NCBI GenBank assembly: GCA_013368795.1
Contig: JABFXX010000085.1
Location: forward strand, 1 to 60,851
Origin: Kofleriaceae bacterium
GTDB lineage: Bacteria > Myxococcota_A > Polyangia > Haliangiales > Haliangiaceae
Reading direction: 5' to 3'
Length of the DNA: 60,851 nucleotides
This document shows positions 21,884 through 31,423 of this stretch, one piece after another. The first letter of the stretch is position 1; the number at the start of each line of letters is the position of its first letter. A program made the translations under genes and the position numbers. The notes below the pieces were generated by a model. It saw nothing but the letters and a program-made list of their open reading frames with translations, was not told the DNA's origin and searched no databases.

Positions 21884-23041
21884 ATGCCCAGAATCATGAC
21901 TATCGATGACTCGAACACGATCCGCAGCATTATCACGAAGCAGATGACCGAGCTTGGGTTCGAGGTCGACCAGGCCGAGGACGGCGAGCAGGGCCTCGCG
22001 AAGCTCGAGGAGATCGAAGTCGACCTCATCCTGCTCGACGTGACCATGCCCGTGATGGATGGGCCCACGATGCTCGGAAAGCTCCGCGAGCGCGGCAACA
22101 AGACGCCGGTCATCATGCTGACCAGCGAGTCGAAGCGCTCGATCGTGGCGGGTGCGGTCAAGCTGGGGATCTCGGACTACATCCTGAAGCCATTCAAGCC
22201 CGACGAGCTTCGCGGCAAGGTCCTCAAGGCGCTCAAGATGGACGGCGCCGCCGCTCCGGCGCCCGTCGCCACGAACGCCCAGATCGCTGCCGCCCCTGCA
22301 CCCGCACCGCTGCCGGCTTCCTCTGGCTCCGCGACGCCGCAGTTCGTCGACGTCCTCGTCATCGACGACATGGAGAACGTCCACAAGAAGCTCAGGTCGC
22401 TGCTTCCCCAGCACCTCTCGTTCAACGGCTGTGTGAGCGCGCGAGACGCGTTGCAGCACTGCCAGGAGCGTGTCTACCGGGTCGTGATCATCGATCTCGT
22501 GATCCCGGACGTGAACAGCGTCGCGCTGATGAACCAGATCAGGATCCTGCAACCACACGCGGTGATGGTCGCGCTCGCGCTGCGCAGCACGAACGACATC
22601 CTGAGCGAAGTGCGCAGCCAGGGCTTTGCAGACTTGCTCTTCAAGCCGTTCGAGACCGGCGTGATCGACGAGTTCCTCTCGAAGTTCTTCGAGGTGAACG
22701 ACGTGCTGACCGTCGATGGCAACACGCTCACCTGCGCCGCGTTCGAGGGCACCGACGAGCGCATCGAGCGCTACTACGCGCGCACGCGCACGCTCTCGCG
22801 TGAGTGCCTCGAGAAGCTCGCCTCCGCTTGCTACGAGGACGCGATCGTCGACCTGTCGAAGATCCCGCTCAACAGCGACAAGCTCGTGCGGCTTCTGATC
22901 GACATGGACAAGGAAGCGAAGAGGTTCGGCATCACGCTTCGGTTCGTCGGCGGGGCCGCCGTGAAGAAGATCGCCACCTCGGTCGCGGACACCGCCGCCA
23001 TGCCGTTCTTCGACACGAAGGCGCTCGCGGAGGCGGCGTGA
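21884..23041 (+). CDS. tandem receiver (REC-REC) protein with C-terminal STAS domain
   Basis: 385 residues. REC1 (1-120) is complete: MTIDDSNTIRS acidic pocket, LILLDVTMPVMDG phosphorylation site, MLTSES and YILKPFKP. An Ala/Pro linker (about 125-155) follows. REC2 (about 158-280) keeps VVIIDLVIPDVNS and LLFKPFE. Residues 295-385 (CYEDAIVDLSKIPLNSDKL, FGITLRFVGGAAVKKIATS) look like a STAS domain. There is no DNA-binding or enzymatic output, so it likely relays phosphorylation to protein-protein interactions. CheA or CheY-phosphatase partners are encoded alongside. Its stop overlaps the next start as TGATG. Confidence 0.85.
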   Translation: MPRIMTIDDSNTIRSIITKQMTELGFEVDQAEDGEQGLAKLEEIEVDLILLDVTMPVMDGPTMLGKLRERGNKTPVIMLTSESKRSIVAGAVKLGISDYILKPFKPDELRGKVLKALKMDGAAAPAPVATNAQIAAAPAPAPLPASSGSATPQFVDVLVIDDMENVHKKLRSLLPQHLSFNGCVSARDALQHCQERVYRVVIIDLVIPDVNSVALMNQIRILQPHAVMVALALRSTNDILSEVRSQGFADLLFKPFETGVIDEFLSKFFEVNDVLTVDGNTLTCAAFEGTDERIERYYARTRTLSRECLEKLASACYEDAIVDLSKIPLNSDKLVRLLIDMDKEAKRFGITLRFVGGAAVKKIATSVADTAAMPFFDTKALAEAA

Positions 23042-23910
23042 TGGGGGACAACGGCGAAAAGCTCGCGGCACAGCTCGAGAAGATCATTCTCGGCCGCGTC
23101 GCCACGGGACGGCTGGTCGTGCCGCCGACGCCGACTGCAAACCGGTGCTTGACGCTGCTCCGCGATCCCGAGTTCAAGACCCGCAAGATCGTCGAGCAAC
23201 TCGAAGGCGAGCCCCTGCTGGCCGCCCGCGTGATGTGGGAGGCCAATACGGCCGCGTTCGGTGGTGTCGCCGTGCGGACGCTCGACGGTGCGGTGACCCG
23301 AATCGGCGCACAGCGCATGAAGAGCCTCATGGTCGAGCACATGGCGGACGACGTCTTCCGCTCCTCCGATCGCAAGCTTGTCGAGGCGAACACCAAGGTG
23401 TGGGAGCACTCGGTCGCCGTCGCCATCGCCGCGCGAGACATCGGTGCGTTCGTCGGAAACTCGGATCCCGAAGGTTGCTACGTCGCGGGGCTTCTCCACG
23501 ACATCGGCAAGCCCGTGATCGCGGCGATCCTCTCCGAGGTCGAGCGCAAGAGCGCCGGCAAGGGATTCATCGACGTGGCGGTGTGGCACAACGTCGTCGC
23601 AACCACGCACCGCAAGGTCGGGGTCGCGATCGCGACGGAGTGGAAACTACCCGCCGAGGTCACGTCGGCGATCCGCGATTGCAGCGACTACGACCCGGGC
23701 GAGCGCAACTCCGTCTCCAACGTCGTGCGGCTCGCGAACGCACTCGCGAAGCGCGAGGGCTACTCGACGGGCAAGGACAGCGCCGACGACATCGACGCGA
23801 TGATCATGGTCGGCACGTCGATGCTGGGCACCGACGAGAAGCTGCTGTCACGACTACTCACCAACCTTCGTGGACGCTTTCCAGCAGGAGCTGCCGATGT
23901 CGGCCGATGA
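23041..23910 (+). CDS. HDOD-domain signalling protein
   Basis: 289 residues, second HDOD protein of the operon. It shows the family core (LLAARVMWEANTAAFGG, TLDGAVTRIGAQRMKSLMVEH), and unlike the first copy it keeps an HD-like pair in VAGLLHDIGKPVIAAIL plus HRKVGVAIATEWKLP. Whether it hydrolyses a nucleotide cannot be told. ATG 23041 overlaps the preceding TGA by 1 nt, and its 3' end overlaps the cheA start region by 14 nt, consistent with translational coupling. Confidence 0.88.
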   Translation: MGDNGEKLAAQLEKIILGRVATGRLVVPPTPTANRCLTLLRDPEFKTRKIVEQLEGEPLLAARVMWEANTAAFGGVAVRTLDGAVTRIGAQRMKSLMVEHMADDVFRSSDRKLVEANTKVWEHSVAVAIAARDIGAFVGNSDPEGCYVAGLLHDIGKPVIAAILSEVERKSAGKGFIDVAVWHNVVATTHRKVGVAIATEWKLPAEVTSAIRDCSDYDPGERNSVSNVVRLANALAKREGYSTGKDSADDIDAMIMVGTSMLGTDEKLLSRLLTNLRGRFPAGAADVGR

Positions 23911-26062
23911 CGAGATTCTCCAGGAGTTCCTGGCAGAGGGTTACGAGAACCTGGATCGCCTGGAGCGCGAGCTCGTCGCGTTCGAACAGAACGGCGTCTC
24001 GACCGAGTCGATCGGAGCGATCTTCCGCACGGTCCACACGATCAAGGGAACGGCCGGTTTCTTCGGCTTCGAGCGGCTGCAGCACGTCACGCACGTCGGT
24101 GAGAACCTGCTCGCGAAGATCCGCGACGGCCAGCTCGCGCTGACCACCGAGATGGTGAGTGCGCTACTCGCGGTCGTCGACGCGTGCCGGACCATGCTCG
24201 GAACGATCCAGGCCACCGGGCACGACGGCACGGACGACTATCCCGCACTCGTCGAACGTCTGACGGTGCTCCAGGAGGTCGAAGCGGCGCCCGCGCCCAC
24301 TCCGGCAGCAGCAGAGCTGACCGCGCACCCAGCGCCGACTGCACCGACGGAGACTCCGCCGTCTCCGCCCGTGGCGAAGGCGGCCCCCGTGGTGCACGTC
24401 GAACCGACGCCCGCGCCCGCGACCGAGGCTCACAACGACACCACGGTCCGCGTCGACATCGGTCTTCTGGACAAGCTGATGGACCTCGCCGGCGAGCTCG
24501 TGCTCGCACGCAACCAGCTCCTGCAGGTCTCGAGCGCCAGCCGCGACTCGTCGCTCGTCCACACGGCGCAGCGGATCGATCTGATCACGTCGGAGATGCA
24601 AGACGGCGTGATGAAGACGCGCATGCAGCCGATCGGCGGCGTGTGGAACAAGCTCCCGCGCGTCGTTCGCGACCTCTCGGCCGAGCTCGGCAAGCAGGTG
24701 CGCCTCGAGCTCGAAGGCAAGGACACCGGGCTCGATCGCTCGATCCTCGAGGCGATCAAGGATCCGCTGACTCACATCGTTCGCAACTCGATCGATCACG
24801 GAATCGAACGGCCGGAGAAGCGAACTGGCGCTGGAAAGCCCGCCGAGGGCGTGCTTCGCCTGCGCGCGAGTCACGAGGGCGGGCACGTGATGATCGAGAT
24901 CTCCGACGATGGCGCCGGCATCGATCCGGTCCGGGTCAAAGCAAAGGCGCTCGAACGTGGAATCATCACGCCCGAGCGCGCCGCGCGGATGACCGACACG
25001 GAGGCGGTCGCTCTGATCTTCGCCCCCGGGTTCTCGACCGCCGAGAAGGTGACCAACGTCTCGGGCCGCGGCGTCGGCATGGATGTTGTCCGCACGAACA
25101 TCGAGCGCATCGGTGGCGCGGTCGAGATCGACAGCGTTCCCGGCGTCGGCACCCGGATCCACATCAAGATCCCGCTGACGCTCGCGATCATCCCTGCGCT
25201 GATCGTGAGCTCGGGCAGCGAGCGTTACGCGATCCCGCAGGCCGGGGTCCTCGAGCTGCTCCGCATCGATGGCAGTGCCGGCCGCACGATCGAGCATGTC
25301 GACGGCGTACCCATCTATCGCCTCCGCGGCGCGCTGTTGCCGATCGTCTACCTCGACGAGGTCCTGGGACTCGGGCGCAACCGCAGCGGCGCGACGGTCG
25401 TGGTGCTCCAGAACGAAGGCCGTCCGTTTGGCATGATGGTCGACGCCGTTCAGGACACCGAAGAGATCGTCGTCAAGCCGACGGGCAAGCGACTGCGCGA
25501 TCTCGCGACGTATGCCGGTGCGACGATCCTCGGAGACGGCCGTGTCGCGCTGATCCTCGACGTGCGTGGCATTGCGGCTCGCGCCAGCGTCGGGCTCGCC
25601 GGGCGACAGGACAAGACGGTATCCGTCGCACCCGACGCGAACCGCCGCCGCGTGCTGCTCGTCAACCTCGGCGGCGGGCGCCGCGTCGCGATTCCCCTCG
25701 ACGAGGTCGCTCGTCTGGAAGAGTTCCCCTGGAGTGCGCTCGAACGTGCGAGCGGGGTCGAGGTCGTGCAGTACCGCGATCGCCTGCTGCCGCTCGTGCG
25801 CCTCGGCGCGGCACTCGGCGGCTTCGACGATGCTGCCGGCGACAAGCTGTGCGTCGTCGTCTGTTCGACGGGCCTCGATGACTTCGGCATTGTGGTCGAT
25901 GACATCGATGACATCGTGGAGGAACGCATCGAGATCACCCGCGCGAGCACGCAGCTCGGCCTGTTCGGCTCGGCCGTCATCGCCGGGCGCGTGACCGACG
26001 TCGTCGATGTCCCGTCGCTCGCCGCGAGCATGGGGCTCTCACCTCACCAGGAGGTCGCGTGA
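23897..26062 (+). CDS. cheA: chemotaxis histidine kinase CheA with tandem CheW domains
   Basis: Autophosphorylates and passes phosphate to CheY and CheB. 721 residues from ATG 23897, chosen for the AGGAG 6 nt upstream. HPt domain 1-110 with the phospho-His in FRTVHTIKGTAGFF (His47). A Pro/Ala linker (about 128-185) stands where many CheAs have the P2 CheY-docking domain, which seems absent. The dimerisation domain (LLDKLMDLAGELVLARNQL) and the GHKL kinase domain follow (IVRNSIDHGIE N-box, SDDGAGID, FSTAEKVTNVSGRGVGMDVV). Then comes one CheW-like regulatory domain (IPALIVSSGSERYAIP) and a second (RVLLVNLGGGRRVAIP). The doubled CheW module suggests altered receptor-array contacts. Confidence 0.95.
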   Translation: MSADDEILQEFLAEGYENLDRLERELVAFEQNGVSTESIGAIFRTVHTIKGTAGFFGFERLQHVTHVGENLLAKIRDGQLALTTEMVSALLAVVDACRTMLGTIQATGHDGTDDYPALVERLTVLQEVEAAPAPTPAAAELTAHPAPTAPTETPPSPPVAKAAPVVHVEPTPAPATEAHNDTTVRVDIGLLDKLMDLAGELVLARNQLLQVSSASRDSSLVHTAQRIDLITSEMQDGVMKTRMQPIGGVWNKLPRVVRDLSAELGKQVRLELEGKDTGLDRSILEAIKDPLTHIVRNSIDHGIERPEKRTGAGKPAEGVLRLRASHEGGHVMIEISDDGAGIDPVRVKAKALERGIITPERAARMTDTEAVALIFAPGFSTAEKVTNVSGRGVGMDVVRTNIERIGGAVEIDSVPGVGTRIHIKIPLTLAIIPALIVSSGSERYAIPQAGVLELLRIDGSAGRTIEHVDGVPIYRLRGALLPIVYLDEVLGLGRNRSGATVVVLQNEGRPFGMMVDAVQDTEEIVVKPTGKRLRDLATYAGATILGDGRVALILDVRGIAARASVGLAGRQDKTVSVAPDANRRRVLLVNLGGGRRVAIPLDEVARLEEFPWSALERASGVEVVQYRDRLLPLVRLGAALGGFDDAAGDKLCVVVCSTGLDDFGIVVDDIDDIVEERIEITRASTQLGLFGSAVIAGRVTDVVDVPSLAASMGLSPHQEVA

Positions 26063-26478
26063 TGTCGGCGCAACTGTGTTCGTTCCAGCTCGCCGGCATG
26101 TCGTTCTGTGTGCCGGCCGTCGAGGTCCAGGAGATCATCAGCTCGCAAGCGATCACCCGTGTTCCGCTCGCGGACGCGGCGGTCGTCGGCTTGATCAACC
26201 TGCGCGGCCAGATCGTCACCTCGATCGACGTGCGAGCTCGCCTCGGGCTCGACGGCGAGACCGCGAAACGCCCGATCAATGTCGTCGTTCGCAACAGCGA
26301 CGGCGTCTTCAGTCTTCTCGTCGACAGCATCGGCGACGTCGTCGAACCCGACGACAGCCAGCTCGACACCGTACCGGAGACGGTACCCAGCCACCTACGT
26401 GACCTGATCGCAGGAGTCTACAAGCTTCCCGATCGGCTTCTGTTCGTCCTCGATCTCAACCGAATCGTCAGTCCGTGA
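26062..26478 (+). CDS. cheW: chemotaxis coupling protein CheW
   Basis: 138-residue single CheW domain that couples receptors to CheA. Landmarks are [20 protein letters not shown], the [19 protein letters not shown] core with the conserved Asn-Leu-Arg-Gly, and [12 protein letters not shown] at the end. ATG 26062 overlaps the cheA TGA by 1 nt and follows GGAGG. No extra domain. Confidence 0.95.
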   Translation: MSAQLCSFQLAGMSFCVPAVEVQEIISSQAITRVPLADAAVVGLINLRGQIVTSIDVRARLGLDGETAKRPINVVVRNSDGVFSLLVDSIGDVVEPDDSQLDTVPETVPSHLRDLIAGVYKLPDRLLFVLDLNRIVSP

Positions 26479-26488
26479 AGGAGTACGT

Positions 26489-28576
26489 ATGAAATTCCTC
26501 CAGTTCCGCTCTCTACGAACCAAGCTCTTGCTCGCATTTGCCTTCCTCGGGCTGATCCCTCTGGTCGCTCTCGGGGTCCTCTCGACCCGCGAAGCCCAGA
26601 ACACGACCACCGATATCGCGCGCGGCCGCCTCGTCTCGCGTGCGAAGACGATCGCCCACGAGGCCGATAACATCGCCGAGTCCCGCACGAACGCGATGCG
26701 CGCGGCGACGGTGAACCCGCTCGCCATCAAGGGCACGCCCGACGAGCTCAACGCGTTCGCCGACCGGTTCGTCGGCCTCTACCCGGACTTCACTGTGGTC
26801 ATGGTTGCGGACCGAGACGGAAAGGTGATCGCGACCAACTCGCTCACGGGCGGAACCCGGCAACAGGTCGATCGCAACGCGCTCATCGGCACCTCCGTGC
26901 GCGGCCAACCCTGGTTCGAGGAGTTCGCCTCCGGTCAGGCGACCTCCGACACCGTCTACGCCGGGATGCCGGTGAAGGACGCTTTGTTCACGAAAGCAAC
27001 TCGTGACGACAGCCCCGCGTTCACGTACGCGGTCGGGCTCTACGATGAGAAGGGCCAGCTCGTGCGCGTGTGGGCGAACCAGGTCACCTGGCAGCGGCGC
27101 TACGGCACGATGCTCGAGGAGCAGCTGAACGGCCTGGTCTCGACCGGCCTGCGCGACACGCAGATCACGATGCTCACCCCGTCCGGCGAGGTCATCGACC
27201 ACGTCCCGCGTACGCAGACGGTCGCCCCGCTTGCCTTGCAGAACCTCGTCGCCACGAAGGCAGCCGCGGAGGGCAAGATCGGGTACACGCGGGAGAAGGA
27301 TCCTGCCGACGGCGACGACGACGTCTTCGCCTACGACTCGGTCAGGGGAGCCAACGGCAAGGTTCGGTTCCTCATCCTCACCAGAACCTCCGCGGCAGAG
27401 ATCGCGGCGACGAGTGATGGAATCCGTCATTTCGCGATCGTCGTCGGTCTCTTCGGCGTCCTGTTCATCGCGTTCGGTGCGTTCCTCATCGCCCGCTCGA
27501 TGGCGCGCTCCGTGGGTCGGGTTGCACAGACGCTCGGCAAGGTCGCCGGCGGTGACCTCACGGCGCGCGTCGACGTGGCCGGTCGCGACGAGATCGCGCA
27601 GATGAGCACGGCACTCAACACGGCGCTCGACCGCGTCGGCGGAGCGTTCTCGCTGATCAACAATGGCGTCACCGTCCTCTCGCAGTCGTCGGACGAGCTC
27701 ACCGCCATCGGCTCGACGATGAGCGCGAGCGCCGACGAGACGTCGCGGCAGGCGGGCGTCGTCGCAGCTGCCTCCGAGCAGGCCGGCAAGAACGTCGCGA
27801 CGGTCGCCACTGGTACCGAGGAGATGAGCGTCACGATCAAGGAGATCGCGAAGAACGCCGCCGAGGCAGCGAAGGTCGCGACGTCTGCGGTCAAGAACGC
27901 ACACGAGACTAACGAGCTCGTCGCGAAGCTCGGTGAGTCGAGCAACGAGATCGGCAACGTCCTGAAGGCAATCACGTCGATCGCCGAGCAGACCAACCTG
28001 CTCGCGCTCAACGCGACGATCGAGGCGGCGCGCGCCGGCGAGGCTGGTAAGGGCTTCGCGGTCGTCGCGAACGAGGTCAAGGAGCTCGCGAAGGAGACCG
28101 CGAAGGCCACCGAGGACATCACGCGCAAGATCGAAGCGATCCAGGCCGACACGAAGTCCGCGATCACCGCGATCGGCGAGATCACCGCGGTCATCGGCCA
28201 GATCAACGACATCCAGAGCACGATTGCCAGCTCCGTCGAAGAACAGGCCGCGACCACGAACGAGATCGGCCGCAACCTCAACGAGCTCGCCCAGGCGTCG
28301 AGCGAGATCGCCCAGAACGTGACGAGCGTGGCGAGCACCGCGGGTACCACCGCCGAGTGTTCGACGCAGACGCGCACGGCCGCTGCGCACCTCTCGGACC
28401 TGTCTCGCGACCTCGATGCGCAGATGCGTCAGTTCACGTTCGAGCGCACCGCCGAGAAGGCGCCGGTGCAGCACGCGTCCGGCCCCGTGCGGTCGCCCGC
28501 GAAGACCACCGGCACCATCGTTCGCGTGCCGTCGCCGGCGATGCGTCCGCGGACGTCCACCAACGTGCACCACTAA
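26489..28576 (+). CDS. methyl-accepting chemotaxis protein
   Basis: Transmembrane receptor of 695 residues. TM1 is about 12-31 ([19 protein letters not shown]). A periplasmic sensor of about 275 residues has Cache-like features ([28 protein letters not shown] strands). TM2 is about 312-336, followed by a HAMP domain ([20 protein letters not shown]). The signalling tip is canonical: [18 protein letters not shown] and [15 protein letters not shown]. No CheR-tethering pentapeptide is seen at the C-terminus, which instead ends in a disordered Pro/Thr/Arg tail. The ligand is unknown. It lies 10 nt after cheW. Confidence 0.95.
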   Translation: MKFLQFRSLRTKLLLAFAFLGLIPLVALGVLSTREAQNTTTDIARGRLVSRAKTIAHEADNIAESRTNAMRAATVNPLAIKGTPDELNAFADRFVGLYPDFTVVMVADRDGKVIATNSLTGGTRQQVDRNALIGTSVRGQPWFEEFASGQATSDTVYAGMPVKDALFTKATRDDSPAFTYAVGLYDEKGQLVRVWANQVTWQRRYGTMLEEQLNGLVSTGLRDTQITMLTPSGEVIDHVPRTQTVAPLALQNLVATKAAAEGKIGYTREKDPADGDDDVFAYDSVRGANGKVRFLILTRTSAAEIAATSDGIRHFAIVVGLFGVLFIAFGAFLIARSMARSVGRVAQTLGKVAGGDLTARVDVAGRDEIAQMSTALNTALDRVGGAFSLINNGVTVLSQSSDELTAIGSTMSASADETSRQAGVVAAASEQAGKNVATVATGTEEMSVTIKEIAKNAAEAAKVATSAVKNAHETNELVAKLGESSNEIGNVLKAITSIAEQTNLLALNATIEAARAGEAGKGFAVVANEVKELAKETAKATEDITRKIEAIQADTKSAITAIGEITAVIGQINDIQSTIASSVEEQAATTNEIGRNLNELAQASSEIAQNVTSVASTAGTTAECSTQTRTAAAHLSDLSRDLDAQMRQFTFERTAEKAPVQHASGPVRSPAKTTGTIVRVPSPAMRPRTSTNVHH

Positions 28577-28585
28577 GGAGCCCCC

Positions 28586-28957
28586 ATGCGCGCACTTCTC
28601 ATCGATGACTCTCGCACCATGCGTTCGATTCTCAAGCGCGCCCTGTCGCCGCTCGGCTTCGAACAGTTCGCCGAGGCCGGCGACGGCGCCGAGGCGCTCG
28701 TTCGCCTCGCAGAGCTGGGCGCGTTCGACGTCGCCTTTGTCGACTGGAACATGCCGAACATGAACGGCCTCGAGCTGGTCAAGGCGGTCCGCAAGAACGC
28801 CGACTACGCCGAGATGAAGCTCGTGATGTGCACGACGGAGTCCGACCTCCAGCACGTCCAGAGCGCGATGGAGGCGGGGGCGAACGAGTACGTCATGAAG
28901 CCATTCACCCCGGACATGATCGGGGAAAAGCTCTCGATGATCGGCGTCGTGTCATGA
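28586..28957 (+). CDS. cheY: chemotaxis response regulator CheY
   Basis: 123-residue single receiver that carries the signal from CheA to the flagellar switch. Acidic residues in LLIDDSRTMRS, phospho-acceptor Asp53 in FVDWNMPNMNG, Thr in MCTTES, and Lys in YVMKPFTP are all present, so it should be fully active. GGAG precedes the ATG. The stop overlaps cheB by 4 nt (ATGA). FliM of this window shows only a weak CheY-docking-like helix. Confidence 0.95.
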   Translation: MRALLIDDSRTMRSILKRALSPLGFEQFAEAGDGAEALVRLAELGAFDVAFVDWNMPNMNGLELVKAVRKNADYAEMKLVMCTTESDLQHVQSAMEAGANEYVMKPFTPDMIGEKLSMIGVVS

Positions 28958-30120
28958 CTCCGAAGATCCGCGTCCTCGTCGTCGACGACTCGGTGGTCGT
29001 CCGCCGTCTCGTCTCCGACGTGCTCGCGGAGGATCCGGCGATCGAAGTCGTCGGCACGGCGAGCAACGGCCGCGTCGCGCTCGCGCGGCTGCACCAGACG
29101 CCGGCCGATCTCGTGACGCTCGACATCGAGATGCCGGATCTCGATGGACTGCGAACCCTTGCCGAGATCCGCAAGGTGCAGCCGAAGCTGCCGGTGATCA
29201 TGTTCAGCACGCTCACGCAACGCGCCGCGTCCGCGACGATCGAGGCGTTGACGCTCGGCGCGAACGACTACGTGACCAAGCCCGAAGGCGCGGGCAACCT
29301 GGCCGCGGCACGTGACCGGATCAAGGAGCAGCTGGTCCCGAAGATCAAGGCGCTGTGTCCGCGGCAACCGACGCCGCTGGCTCGCTCGACCGGTCGCATC
29401 CCGACGATCCGGACCGGTCCGATTCCGACGGTCCGCTCGACCACTCCGATCCCGACGCTGCGTTCGACCAGCCAGATCCCGGTCCGGGACCTCGCGTTCA
29501 ACGCGCGCGAGCCGGTCACCGCGATCGCGATCGGCGTCTCGACCGGCGGTCCTCTCGCGCTCGAGCGGCTGCTCGGCGCACTTCCGAAGGATCTCCCGGT
29601 CCCCGTGTTCATCGTGCAGCACATGCCTCCCGTGTTCACCACGGCACTCGCAGCAAGGCTTGCACGCGTCTGTCCGCTCCCCGTGACCGAGGTCGTGGCG
29701 CCGATGCGCGTCGAGCCCGGGCACGTCTACCTGGCTCGCGGTGACTTCCACATGGTCGTCGAGCGCACGCCGCTGGGCGTCGTCCTTCGCAATCATCAGG
29801 AAGCGCCCGAGAACTCCTGCCGACCGGCTGTCGACGTGCTGTTTCGCTCTGTCGGTGCCAGCTACGGCGCCGGCACTCTCGCGGTCGTGCTGACGGGGAT
29901 GGGGAATGATGGCCAGCGCGGCTGCGAGCACATCCGCGCGTCCGGTGGCTCGGTGGTCGCACAGGACCAATCGAGCTCCGTCGTCTGGGGAATGCCTGGC
30001 GCCGTCGCGCGCGCTGGACTCGCGAACGCCGTCCTCCCGCTCGCTGACATCGCACCCGAAATCGTCCAGCGCGTTCAGCGCGGATCGCTGCCGCGCTCGG
30101 CCGCGCAAGGAGGCCGCTGA
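28954..30120 (+). CDS. cheB: chemotaxis methylesterase/glutamine deamidase CheB
   Basis: Demethylates receptor glutamates for adaptation. 388 residues. Receiver 1-125 with Asp57 in VTLDIEMPDLDG. Catalytic domain about 185-380 with the triad Ser196 (GVSTGG), His223 (VQHMPP) and Asp319 (LTGMGNDG). The linker (144-178) is unusual: four near-copies of an 8-9-residue unit, RSTGRIPTI, RTGPIPTV, RSTTPIPTL, RSTSQIPV. Start codon ATG overlaps the cheY stop; the end overlaps cheR by 1 nt. Confidence 0.95.
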   Translation: MTPKIRVLVVDDSVVVRRLVSDVLAEDPAIEVVGTASNGRVALARLHQTPADLVTLDIEMPDLDGLRTLAEIRKVQPKLPVIMFSTLTQRAASATIEALTLGANDYVTKPEGAGNLAAARDRIKEQLVPKIKALCPRQPTPLARSTGRIPTIRTGPIPTVRSTTPIPTLRSTSQIPVRDLAFNAREPVTAIAIGVSTGGPLALERLLGALPKDLPVPVFIVQHMPPVFTTALAARLARVCPLPVTEVVAPMRVEPGHVYLARGDFHMVVERTPLGVVLRNHQEAPENSCRPAVDVLFRSVGASYGAGTLAVVLTGMGNDGQRGCEHIRASGGSVVAQDQSSSVVWGMPGAVARAGLANAVLPLADIAPEIVQRVQRGSLPRSAAQGGR

Positions 30121-30944
30121 TGCAGGCTGCATCGTTCGATTACATCCGCCAGATGGTCAAGCAGCAGGCGGGCATCGTCGTCGAGCCCGGCAAGGAGTAT
30201 CTCGCCGAATCGAGGCTCACGTCCCTCGCTCGCTCGCAAGGCCACAGCGCGACCGAGGACCTCGTCGCGCAGCTGCGCTCGCGTCCGTTCGGCGAGCTGC
30301 ACCGGCGCGTCGTCGAGCTCCTCACGACCAACGAGACGAGCTTCTTCCGCGATCAGCGTCCGTTCGAGGCGCTTCGCACCGAGATCCTGCCGAAGCTGTT
30401 TGCATCGCGCCCCGACCGCAGATTGACGATCTGGTGTGCCGCTGCATCGAGCGGACAGGAACCGTACTCGCTCGCGATGTTGATTCGAGAGCACTTCCCT
30501 CAGGCCGCGAGTCGCGTCCGTATCGTCGCGAGCGACATCTCGCGAGAGATGCTGGCGCGCACGGAACGGGGCACGTACTCGCAGTTCGAGGTCGGCCGTG
30601 GCCTGCCCGCGACCATGCTCGCGAAGTACATGACCATGGTCGGCGGCGAATATCAGGTCCGCCCGGAGCTGCGCGCGATGCTCGACCTGCGCGAGATCAA
30701 CCTCGCCACGCAGTTCCCGCCTCTGCCGCCGATCGACGTTCTTCTCGTTCGCAACGTCCTCATCTATTTCGATCTCGAAACCAAGCGAGACATCCTCTCG
30801 CGCATGCGGCGCGCGCTGTCCCCTGACGGCGCCGTGATCCTCGGCGGTGCCGAGACGACACTCGGGATCGACGTCGATCTCGAGCGCTGCACCGGTGCCA
30901 ACAAAGCCGTCTGGTATCAGCCGAACCGCAAGGAGCTGCGATGA
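30120..30944 (+). CDS. cheR: chemoreceptor methyltransferase CheR
   Basis: 274-residue SAM-dependent methyltransferase that methylates receptor glutamates. The N-terminal helical domain (FDYIRQMVKQQAGIVV) leads to LTTNETSFFRDQRPFE, and the SAM site IWCAAASSGQEPYSLAM and NVLIYFDLETKRDIL follow. Size and order are typical; no TPR extension. It overlaps cheB (1 nt) and the CheX-like gene (4 nt). Confidence 0.95.
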   Translation: MQAASFDYIRQMVKQQAGIVVEPGKEYLAESRLTSLARSQGHSATEDLVAQLRSRPFGELHRRVVELLTTNETSFFRDQRPFEALRTEILPKLFASRPDRRLTIWCAAASSGQEPYSLAMLIREHFPQAASRVRIVASDISREMLARTERGTYSQFEVGRGLPATMLAKYMTMVGGEYQVRPELRAMLDLREINLATQFPPLPPIDVLLVRNVLIYFDLETKRDILSRMRRALSPDGAVILGGAETTLGIDVDLERCTGANKAVWYQPNRKELR

Positions 30945-31423
30945 AGTCCCCCGTCCCGTTTGCAATCAGTCATTGGCGTGATGCCATCGGAGCTGCCGCC
31001 GCCGAGATCGCGACCTATGCGCTCGGCTTCGACGGCGCGACCGTCGGGGCACCCGTCGATCCCGTGGAGGTGAGAGGTCTCGTCGGACCTCACATCTCGC
31101 TCCTCGGCGGTCCGTCGGCCCTCGAGATCGCGCTCGTTGGAACGATGGACGACTGCCGGCGCCTGGCCGCTGCGATGTTGCAGTCGGACGATCCGGCGGC
31201 GCTGTCCGAACCGGACGTGGCCGATGCCGTCGGCGAGGCGCTCAACATGTTCGCCGGCTCGATGAAGCGGCGCATGGCGTCCAGCGGTGTCGACCTCGAG
31301 CTCGGCCTTCCGATCTTCGTCGTCGGTCACGTTCGACCGACAGAGCAGATCTCCGTCACTCCCTTGCAAACGCACTTCGGTCCGATCCCGATGTTCGTGG
31401 TCGTGATCGGACGCGCTGCCTAG
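30941..31423 (+). CDS. CheX-like CheY-P phosphatase domain protein
   Basis: 160 residues, last gene of the chemosensory operon. The helix VADAVGEALNMFAGSMKRRM holds the E-x-x-N phosphatase signature (Glu99, Asn102), followed by the VDLELGLPIFVVG strand typical of CheX/CheC folds. The operon therefore has a phosphatase-like gene near each end. The ATG overlaps the cheR stop by 4 nt. Its TAG shares the palindrome CTAG with the stop of the convergent lipoprotein gene. Confidence 0.75.
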   Translation: MKSPVPFAISHWRDAIGAAAAEIATYALGFDGATVGAPVDPVEVRGLVGPHISLLGGPSALEIALVGTMDDCRRLAAAMLQSDDPAALSEPDVADAVGEALNMFAGSMKRRMASSGVDLELGLPIFVVGHVRPTEQISVTPLQTHFGPIPMFVVVIGRAA

